A stretch of DNA of 14,325 nucleotides from Myxococcales bacterium. Lineage in GTDB: Bacteria > Myxococcota > Bradymonadia > REDH01. The notes beneath the pieces are model-generated. The model saw only the letters and a list, made by a program, of their open reading frames with translations, ran no database searches and was not told where the DNA came from. Location of the stretch: contig JAGWVZ010000039.1 of the NCBI GenBank assembly GCA_018970625.1, positions 1 through 14,325 on the forward strand, read 5' to 3'. This document shows positions 7,001 to 11,806 of the stretch, piece by piece. The stretch's first letter is position 1, and every line of letters begins with the position of its first letter. The position numbers and the translations under genes were made by a program.

Positions 7001-8096
7001 TCGGCGCTGCGCACTGCCCATTCTGGCAAACGCCGTCAGCGCAGTCGTCACCGCCGACGCAGGCTCTCCCTTGCAGGCAGGAACCACAGTCGCCACCGCA
7101 ATCCACATCGGTTTCGCTGCCATTGCGCACGCCATCCAGACACCCGGCTGCCCGGCACACGCCGCCGCCACAGAAACCCGATACACAGTCGGCATCGCGC
7201 ACACACACCACGCCATCACCGCAGGGTCCGCAGCTTCCGCCACAGTCCACGCCCGACTCGGCTCCGTTCCGGGCGCCGTCACTGCAGGACGGCAACACGC
7301 ACCGGCCGTCGCCACCGCAACGACCGCCAGCGCAACCGCCATCGTCGGTACAGACGGCAGCCGGGCACGCCGCACATGCGCCGCCGCAGTCCGTCCCTTC
7401 CTCGAGCCCGTTCCGTACCCCGTCCACGCAAGACGATTCGACACACATACCGGCGTCGCAGCGTCTTGACTCGCAGTCAGTCGCCTCGACGCAGCGCTGG
7501 CCCGCTTGCGCGGGTCGGCAGGAACCGCCACGGTCGACGTCAGTCTCGTCACCGTTCTTCACGCCGTCGGCGCATCCGGCCGGCGCGCAGTGACCTTCCA
7601 CGCAGATACCCGACGCGCAGTCACCGCTCCCGGAACACAAGAGCCCCTCGGCGCACATTGCGCAGCCACCTCCGCAGTCAATATCCGACTCGGCTCCGTT
7701 TCGGCGCCCGTCCAGGCAGCCGGGGTCATGACAACGTCCGTCCAGGCAATCACCCGACGAACAATCGCCGCCCTGCACACAGCGGTCTCCGGCGCGACAG
7801 GGCGGGCAGTCGCCAGCGCAGTCGACGTCGGTCTCAGGCCCGTTTTGGATGCCGTCCCGGCACCGTGCTCCGATACATCCAGCGCCCTCGCAGCTCGGGC
7901 TGAGCGAGCCGCTTGCCTCCCGGGGCAGACCGCTGTCGGTCGTAGCCAGCGCACTGAGCGCCTGCGACGACCCATCCGTCGAAGGGGTCTCGTCCGGCTC
8001 CGACCCCGAACAGGCCCACCACAACGCGGTGCCCAAAATCAGGGGCAGCGTCTTCCAACGGCGCAAAGGCGGATTCGGACACGCGGGCGTCTTCAT
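4044..8096 (-). CDS. Giant cysteine-rich repeat lipoprotein with fibrinogen-like C-terminal domain
   Basis: This is a predicted secreted, lipid-anchored surface protein of 1350 residues. Residues 1-28 form a signal peptide with a positive N region, a hydrophobic stretch and L-W-W-A before Cys29, an atypical but plausible lipobox. A polar Ser/Asp-rich linker reaches residue 78. Residues 79-1131 hold 22 tandem units of 48 residues, each starting C-x-D-G/D-x-x-N-G-x-E-T-D-x-D-C-G-G, with eight cysteines at unit positions 1, 15, 19, 22, 28, 34, 39 and 44. From Cys1137 the protein becomes a fibrinogen-related domain: an E-S-G-P-W-x-L-D-P-D-G segment, then F-Y-C-D-M-E-T-A-G-x-A-W-T-L-V, the signature of bacterial fibrinogen-like domains, and a Trp/Gly/Cys-rich rest. 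Acidic N-G-x-E-T-D-x-D loops could bind calcium (inference). Unit 3 lacks two cysteines. No Shine-Dalgarno site is evident. Adhesion or recognition of glycans or proteins at the cell surface is likely but unproven. Confidence 0.9.
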   Translation of the reverse strand: MKTPACPNPPLRRWKTLPLILGTALWWACSGSEPDETPSTDGSSQALSALATTDSGLPREASGSLSPSCEGAGCIGARCRDGIQNGPETDVDCAGDCPPCRAGDRCVQGGDCSSGDCLDGRCHDPGCLDGRRNGAESDIDCGGGCAMCAEGLLCSGSGDCASGICVEGHCAPAGCADGVKNGDETDVDRGGSCRPAQAGQRCVEATDCESRRCDAGMCVESSCVDGVRNGLEEGTDCGGACAACPAAVCTDDGGCAGGRCGGDGRCVLPSCSDGARNGAESGVDCGGSCGPCGDGVVCVRDADCVSGFCGGGVCRAAGCLDGVRNGSETDVDCGGDCGSCLQGRACVGGDDCADGVCQNGQCAAPTCSDGVANGPETDRDCGGPCSACPTGSACEVARDCLDRVCRDGLCQAAACDDRVRNAGETDTDCGGGCDACPTASLCASAGDCEEGVCEAGMCLRPSCDDGVRNGDETGADCGGSCLPCDNSVTCARASDCRSDVCGAGACQAPRCDDNVRNGSESDVDCGGSCAPCADALLCAAGADCASRHCRDARCVAATCADGMKNGSETDIDCGGDCSPCANGRACEQGDECTSKVCDAGVCRAPTCEDDVLNGIETGIDCGAGCERCAAGVACAQPADCVSLRCEGGICPAATCDDGVRNGTETDTDCGGDCSPCEHLRACSVAADCVSAVCLANVCQLPTCRDGVRNDVETDTDCGAHCPVCGDNAGCSVAADCASGVCSGGTCRAATCSDRVRNQGESDVDCGGPCGPCEPGKTCASATDCVQGVCSSGTCAAPVCTDGVRNAAETDVDCGGPCEPCATGLACRAGADCEQGVCESGVCSAPDCQDDVHNGIETDVDCGGPCAPCRDALACRAAVDCASFHCVSERCAAATCSDDVRNSDETDVDCGGGCGDCADLQRCGNNDDCVSRVCTAGMCQVPVCFDDTRNGAETGVDCGGPCAPCAAGGGCAGASDCQSGVCAGGTCSAPTCGDAVKNGDESDVDCGGDCSACADTRACAADDDCTSRVCRSAVCVAPACSDGTRNGDESDVDCGGSCSPCAPSLACDDRSDCVSAICTAGRCSAPTCADGTTNGNETDVDCGGATCEPCDDASACVQHRDCDSAYCVNGSCSWAQSCARLHEVGHTESGPWRLDPDGAGAEPATWFYCDMETAGSAWTLVSVIVPDDTRGGIVGPGYCSTLSVGGSCRGHMPVARIGDVQELLVRDLATGDWLVLTGLSHTESAGAAWWSYARVPDGTPSCETPNTCLDGGLDPNLSVRATSGFAVNRDAVLLQSWSAGGWWLGSEPGADSECGSVLMIAYNDRIRIAGRPDGTGCSVTRGQGPVAIFWR
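4704..7862 (-). repeat. Tandem array of 22 coding units of 144 bp (48-residue Cys-rich repeat)
   Basis: Units run from the codon of Cys79 (7862) to that of Cys1131 (4704). Counting residues unit by unit, and checking against the DNA position of unit 22 (first Cys codon at 4838-4836), gives exactly 48 residues for each of units 1-21. Only unit 22 has one inserted residue, Thr in Gly-Gly-Ala-Thr-Cys. Unit 4 shortens one loop and lengthens another but keeps 48. Cysteine and N-G-x-E-T-D-x-D-C-G-G positions are fixed, while other residues vary widely, so the units are old and no block of near-identical recent copies was seen. On the plus strand the array reads as recurring CCGCAGTCCACGTCGG-like blocks. 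Confidence 0.92.
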
Positions 8097-8284
8097 AACG
8101 ATCGTCGCCAGTAAGGGGCCGAGCCGAGCGGACAGGGTCTGATGCCACGTTGCGAGCCGAGTGACGAGGGGGTTGTGGCGGCTGACTCGACATAATGCCT
8201 CTTGCGGTGTTCAACCGTGCCAAGCCGTGTAATACGGCGCGCAGACTACCACTGCGATCTCGCCGGTCAAAAAATCCTCCCCGT

Positions 8285-9076
8285 ATGTCCATCACGATCC
8301 AACTGGCCGGAACTACGGCAGAACTGCTCCCCGAGCGTGCCCTGTGGCTCCCCGGGCACCGCGTTTTGCTGCTCGCCGACCTGCACTGGGGCAAAGACCA
8401 CGCCTTTCGTGCGCACGGCATTCCGCTGCCCGGCGGCCTGCTGCACGACGAGCTTCAACGCCTGCACGACCTCATGCAGCGTCTGGCCCCTGACCACGTG
8501 TACCTGCTGGGCGACCTGGTGCATAGCAGGGCGGGGGTCACACCCGAGGTCATCGACGACGTCGCCCGCTGGCGTTCGCAGACCACCACCCCCATGACCC
8601 TCGTACGAGGAAACCACGATCGCCACCTGCCCTCGCTCCCCGCCGCGTGGCACATGCACGACAGCGCCGACCCGATTGCGCTCGGTCCTTTTCTGCTGGT
8701 GCATGACCCTGCCGAAATGGTGCAGACCAATTCGGCGAATCATGCCGCCGATAATCGTGCAGAAAATTCCACAGGCAATTTTACAGACAATTATCCGGAA
8801 CATTCTGCCAGCCAATCCGCCCGAAATAAAAACCCCGAAAGTATATTTCATTCGGAAAATTCTGCGATTTCACAGCGATATATTCTGGCCGGCCACCTGC
8901 ATCCAACGGTCGTGCTCAGGCAACGCGGTGACCGGCTGCGCCTGCCCTGCTTTCACTTCGGACCCAGCGTCGGGGTATTGCCGGCATTCAGCACCTTTAC
9001 GAACGGAGTGGTGGTGCAACCGGATCGCGACGACCGGGTCTATGTGATTGCGCAGCAGCGGGTTGTGGCGGTGTGA
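8285..9076 (+). CDS. pdeM: PdeM-type metallophosphoesterase (ligase-associated DNA damage response endonuclease family)
   Basis: This 263-residue calcineurin-like phosphoesterase matches the PdeM (COG1407-type) family, whose members are often encoded with an ATP-dependent DNA ligase, a helicase and an exonuclease and are predicted to act in DNA repair. The metal-site motifs are in order: Asp32-x-His34 followed by W-G-K, G-D-L-x-H-S at 76-81 (Asp77), G-N-H-D at 109-112, His140 in V-H-D-P, and G-H-x-H-P at 203-207. The N-terminal R-A-L-W-L-P stretch is also typical and supports the ATG at 8285; an in-frame ATG at 8195 would add 30 residues with no family resemblance. Neither start has a good Shine-Dalgarno site. 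Residues 149-197 are an Asn/Ser/Ala-rich, AT-rich insert between the fourth and fifth motifs that I do not expect in the family. No ligase, helicase or exonuclease partner is in the window. The gene is divergent from the Cys-rich lipoprotein and converges on the next gene with a 35-bp gap. Confidence 0.85.
   Translation: MSITIQLAGTTAELLPERALWLPGHRVLLLADLHWGKDHAFRAHGIPLPGGLLHDELQRLHDLMQRLAPDHVYLLGDLVHSRAGVTPEVIDDVARWRSQTTTPMTLVRGNHDRHLPSLPAAWHMHDSADPIALGPFLLVHDPAEMVQTNSANHAADNRAENSTGNFTDNYPEHSASQSARNKNPESIFHSENSAISQRYILAGHLHPTVVLRQRGDRLRLPCFHFGPSVGVLPAFSTFTNGVVVQPDRDDRVYVIAQQRVVAV
8729..8836 (+). repeat. Degenerate 12-bp tandem repeat inside pdeM
   Basis: Successive codon quartets start with AAT and keep the phase of the gene: AATCGTGCAGAA (8753), AATTCCACAGGC (8765), AATTTTACAGAC (8777), AATTATCCGGAA (8789), then CATTCTGCCAGC and CAATCCGCCCGA. 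They encode Asn-x-Ala/Thr/Pro-Glu/Asp/Gly units. The block is flanked by irregular units (AATTCGGCG at 8729 and a 15-nt unit at 8738) and is clearly AT-richer than its surroundings, as is the following stretch to about 8880. Confidence 0.75.
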
Positions 9077-9111
9077 TGGGGTAGAAACTGTACCGTAGTG
9101 GGTCGTGGCGG

Positions 9112-10458
9112 TTAGACCATGCGCACCCAGCAGCGCTTACCATCAAACACCACCGCATACTGGTGCACCGACGTCGCACCGCCGGCGCGGACCTCGGCGG
9201 CGTAGTCGCGGTCCTGAAGTTGGGCGACGGCCGCTTCGAGCGCCTGCTCGCGGGTTTCTTCATAGTCAGTATCGATGACCTTGAGCTCGAGCACCGCGCC
9301 GGGACCAGGCGTGCGGGGCACGATCAGCACGTCGGCTCGGCCGAAGCCCGACTCGCGGTTGGAGCGGACACGATGGGTGGGCTCCATGTGCAGCAGCAGT
9401 CCGATCACAAAAGCCTGGTAGACGGCTTCGATCGGGCGGCTGCCAAAGTCAAAACTCGACATCCCGTTCTTGAGCAGGGCGCCCAGTTGGCGCTCGAAGG
9501 TGGACGTTGCCCCGACGAGCATCGCCTGCGACAGCACATGCAGCGGGCTGCTCACATCATCGGCAGTCGGGCCCGCGGCGGCGATCCACTGCAGGAAGGT
9601 GTCTTCGAACACGGCCCGCACTTCCTCGTTGGGAATGTGCAGCGTACACTCCATACCGCGCCCAGTGGCGCGGGTAGCGCTCATGGTCAGGTACCCGCTG
9701 AAGACGAGCAGGCCGAAAACCGTCGCCGGTTGACGATCGAGCATGGGCATGGCCACGTTTTCGTCGATGATCTGGGTGACCGGCTCCTTCGCGAGAAGCA
9801 GCTGTATCGCCGGCCCCAGAGAAGCCGCGTGGCGCATCAGCAGCGTCCGAATCAATCCGTTGTCGCTGGAGTTCTTCCAGAACGCCTGAGGCGCATCAGG
9901 GTGCCTGTTCAAAAAGTTCAGGATCGACCATGGGTTGTACAGGGTGTGCGGCGGCACCTGGCCAAACTGGTACCCGTTGTACCATCGCTGCATGACCGGC
10001 AGCTGGTCGGCGCAACCGGTCACCAAAGCCAACTCGGCCACCTCGTCTTCGGTAAACCCGAAGCGGTCTGACATCTGCGACGTCAGAATGGTCGATGTGA
10101 CGGTGTGATTGAGTCCGCTGAAGATCCCTTCTTTCGCCACCTTCAGGATGCCGGTGAGCACGCCCTTATCCAGATGGTTGTTGTCTTTGAGGCCGGCGGA
10201 CAGAAAGTTGCGGAAGAACCCCACGGCCTCGTCCCAGTAGCCATGCTGCCATGCGGCATGCAGGGGCGCGTCGTATTCGTCGATGAGGACGATCACCCGC
10301 TGGCCGGTCACCTTGTGTAGCCAGGCGCTCGCGTCCTGCAGCATGTCCGAAAAGACGCCGATCGATGTGGTCTCAACGGCGAGTCGATCCATCGTGAGCT
10401 CGCCGCTGCTCGGGGTGGTGGTATCCCTGGCAACCACATGCGGCAGCGATACGCGCAA
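9112..10458 (-). CDS. AAA-ATPase-like / PD-(D/E)XK nuclease protein, N-terminally truncated (probable remnant)
   Basis: Members of this family pair an N-terminal AAA-ATPase-like domain with a C-terminal PD-(D/E)XK nuclease-like domain; their cellular role is not established and they often occur in many copies per genome. Here the Walker B-like strand V-I-V-L-I-D-E-Y-D-A-P is at 55-65, followed by the family stretches F-F-R-x-F-L-S-A-G-L-K-D-N, G-V-L-T-G-I-L-K-V-A-K-E and W-Y-N-G-Y-x-F-G, then L-Y-N-P-W-S. The nuclease core is Asp376 in G-R-A-D-V-L and Glu391-x-Lys393 in L-E-L-K-V. What is missing is the N-terminal part with the Walker A (R-P-R-R-F-G-K-T-type) motif. The first possible start is a TTG at 10458, four codons after an in-frame TGA; an ATG at 10392 (residue 23) is the alternative. 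Only 140 bp separate it from the divergent polyprenyl synthase, so the lost part is not nearby. The remaining 448 codons are uninterrupted. ATPase activity is unlikely; it may be a decaying gene. Confidence 0.8.
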   Translation of the reverse strand: MRVSLPHVVARDTTTPSSGELTMDRLAVETTSIGVFSDMLQDASAWLHKVTGQRVIVLIDEYDAPLHAAWQHGYWDEAVGFFRNFLSAGLKDNNHLDKGVLTGILKVAKEGIFSGLNHTVTSTILTSQMSDRFGFTEDEVAELALVTGCADQLPVMQRWYNGYQFGQVPPHTLYNPWSILNFLNRHPDAPQAFWKNSSDNGLIRTLLMRHAASLGPAIQLLLAKEPVTQIIDENVAMPMLDRQPATVFGLLVFSGYLTMSATRATGRGMECTLHIPNEEVRAVFEDTFLQWIAAAGPTADDVSSPLHVLSQAMLVGATSTFERQLGALLKNGMSSFDFGSRPIEAVYQAFVIGLLLHMEPTHRVRSNRESGFGRADVLIVPRTPGPGAVLELKVIDTDYEETREQALEAAVAQLQDRDYAAEVRAGGATSVHQYAVVFDGKRCWVRMV

Positions 10459-10598
10459 CCGTCTGTTTCACGACGCCCTGCAAAAACATCAGGCTTCCCA
10501 GCGTGTGGTCTTGCGGAATATGGTGTGCTCCCTATGCACCGTGGCGTTCGGGACCTGTCCGCTGCGACCCGTCCCTTTGCCTTCTTCTGTGAACCCCT

Positions 10599-11660
10599 AT
10601 GTCTCCGGACCTCGCCTTACAGACGCTTCGCCACTCTGCCGACCTCGGTCAGGCACCGTCGCTTGACGCGCACGTCGAGGCCCTGCGGGAGTTTCTGGGC
10701 GGCCAGCTGGAGTCCGTTGAGAGCGAGCTGCCACAGGCGCTCGGGCAGTCGATTGCCCCGCTGGTAGAGACCGGCGTGCACCTGATTCGCGCCGGCGGCA
10801 AACGCATTCGGCCGATTCTGACGCTGTTGTCGGCCGGGTGTGTGGGAGTCTCGGGGCCCGAAGTGCGGCGCCTGGCCTGCGCCGGCGAGCTGGTGCACCT
10901 GGCCAGCCTGCTGCACGATGACGTGGTCGATAACGCCGACCTCCGTCGCGGTGTCGATACGCCGCGCATCATCTGGTCGAACGCCGCCAGCGTGCTGGGC
11001 GGTGACTACGCGCTCACCCGCGCGCTTGAGCTGGTGGGCTCGCTCGCGCAGCGCGAGCCGCTCATGGAGGCCGTGACCACCCTGCGCGACCTCGTGGAAG
11101 GCGAGGTCATTCAGCTGCAGCACCGCGGCACCGGCACGCTCACCATCGCCGATTATCAGGCGATCATCGACCGCAAGACCGCGAGCCTTTTTCGCTGGTG
11201 TTGCAGGGCGGGTGTCTGGTTGTCGAACGACACGCACCATACCGCGCCGCTTGGGGAATTCGGTTTCTCGCTCGGCGCGTGCTTCCAGATTGTCGACGAC
11301 GTGCTCGACGTCACCGCCGCCATGGAAGACTCGGGTAAAGAGCCCTTTACCGACCTCTTCGACGGTAAACTTACCCTGCCCGTGCTGCTGGCGCTCGAAT
11401 CACTCCCGCAGTTTCGTGCTCCGCTCATTACCGTTTTCACAGCGCTGCGCGCCAACGACCCCACTGCGCACGAGCAGGCCGCCGCGTTCATTCAGGCCTT
11501 TGTGCCCGCTCTGCACACGTGTGGTGCGCTGCAGCGGGCCCGGGATATGGCCGTCGCATCGGCACAGACGGCCATTGACGCCCTCACGGCTGTCCCGCCG
11601 TCTGAACACCGTGACGCACTTGAGACCATCGCTGCGTCACTGGCGCAACGTATGCGCTGA
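10599..11660 (+). CDS. Long-chain trans-polyprenyl diphosphate synthase (IspB-like)
   Basis: This 353-residue cytoplasmic prenyltransferase condenses isopentenyl diphosphate units onto an allylic primer, most likely to make the side chain of a respiratory quinone. All the expected elements are present: G-G-K-R at 66-69 (diphosphate binding), the first Asp-rich motif D107-D-x-x-D111 in L-L-H-D-D-V-V-D, then L-R-R-G at 115-118, G-D-Y at 135-137, Lys193 in R-K-T-A-S-L-F, and the second Asp-rich motif F-Q-I-V-D-D-V-L-D ending at 237. The residues five and four places before the first motif are Ala102 and Ser103, small side chains that in this family allow long products; chain length itself cannot be read. 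The ATG at 10599 gives a normal N terminus but has no clear Shine-Dalgarno site. The gene stands alone, divergent from the truncated nuclease gene and convergent with the large lipoprotein gene. Confidence 0.93.
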   Translation: MSPDLALQTLRHSADLGQAPSLDAHVEALREFLGGQLESVESELPQALGQSIAPLVETGVHLIRAGGKRIRPILTLLSAGCVGVSGPEVRRLACAGELVHLASLLHDDVVDNADLRRGVDTPRIIWSNAASVLGGDYALTRALELVGSLAQREPLMEAVTTLRDLVEGEVIQLQHRGTGTLTIADYQAIIDRKTASLFRWCCRAGVWLSNDTHHTAPLGEFGFSLGACFQIVDDVLDVTAAMEDSGKEPFTDLFDGKLTLPVLLALESLPQFRAPLITVFTALRANDPTAHEQAAAFIQAFVPALHTCGALQRARDMAVASAQTAIDALTAVPPSEHRDALETIAASLAQRMR

Positions 11661-11730
11661 ATCTTCCTTTTATCACAACGGGTTGAATATCGATCGCCGA
11701 CCTCGCTCGATGCCGTATTCTCGCCGCCCG

Positions 11731-11761
11731 GGGTCGTCGATTCGGGAACAGCCGGCGACCC
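11731..11761. terminator. Stable hairpin in the convergent gap after the polyprenyl synthase
   Basis: GGGTCGTCG (11731-11739) pairs with CGGCGACCC (11753-11761), nine pairs including one G-U, around a 13-nt loop. It sits 70 bases after the polyprenyl synthase stop and 46 bases beyond the stop of the opposing lipoprotein gene. No T tract follows on either strand, so a role in termination or RNA 3' end protection is only suggested by position. The rest of the 146-base gap shows no gene. Confidence 0.35.
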
Positions 11762-11766
11762 AGCCA

Positions 11767-11800
11767 GCGCCCTGCAAGGTCTCGCAGCCAGCGAGGGCGC
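11767..11800. repeat. Nested inverted repeats at the 3' end of the large lipoprotein gene
   Basis: GCGCCCT (11767-11773) and AGGGCGC (11794-11800) form a 7-bp stem. A second pair, CTCGC (11781-11785) and GCGAG (11791-11795), overlaps it, so two alternative hairpins are possible. They begin 6 bases past the lipoprotein stop. There is no U-rich run; if anything they form the end of the minus-strand transcript. Confidence 0.3.
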
Positions 11801-11806
11801 CCGCGA

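Noticed and set aside
4704..7862. Periodic repeats considered as a CRISPR array or non-coding satellite
   Set aside because: The period is 144 bp, the units diverge as codons of a conserved Cys pattern, and there are no identical repeats with unique spacers.
4910..7903. Long plus-strand open frames of 450, 365, 300 and 539 codons opposite the Cys-rich gene
   Set aside because: They are rich in Arg, His, Pro, Ser and Thr without domains, repeat with the 144-bp period, and arise because a GC-rich repeat lacking certain codons leaves the opposite strand free of stops. The minus frame has the signal peptide and conserved motifs.
8173..8233. Promoter-like boxes between the divergent lipoprotein and pdeM genes (TTGTGG/CATAAT, TTGCGG/TGTAAT)
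   Set aside because: Spacings are 12 and 20 bases, outside the usual 16-18, so no sigma-70 type promoter can be claimed.
8195..8284. Upstream in-frame ATG at 8195 as the pdeM start
   Set aside because: It would add 30 Arg-rich residues without family resemblance, while the ATG at 8285 begins just where the family's conserved N terminus does. The extra stretch is better explained as promoter and leader.
8170..9071. Identical 12-mer GGGTTGTGGCGG at 8170-8181 and 9060-9071 flanking pdeM, considered as target-site or attachment repeats
   Set aside because: A few 12-base matches are expected by chance in 14 kb, more so in GC-rich DNA, and the second copy encodes conserved-looking C-terminal residues. 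No integrase or transposase is present.
9163..10071. 302-codon plus-strand frame opposite the AAA/PD-(D/E)XK gene
   Set aside because: The minus frame shows family motifs throughout; the plus frame shows none and is the usual shadow in GC-rich DNA.
10512..10536. TTGCGG-16-TATGCA upstream of the polyprenyl synthase as a promoter
   Set aside because: Each box matches the consensus at only three of six positions, which is no better than chance.
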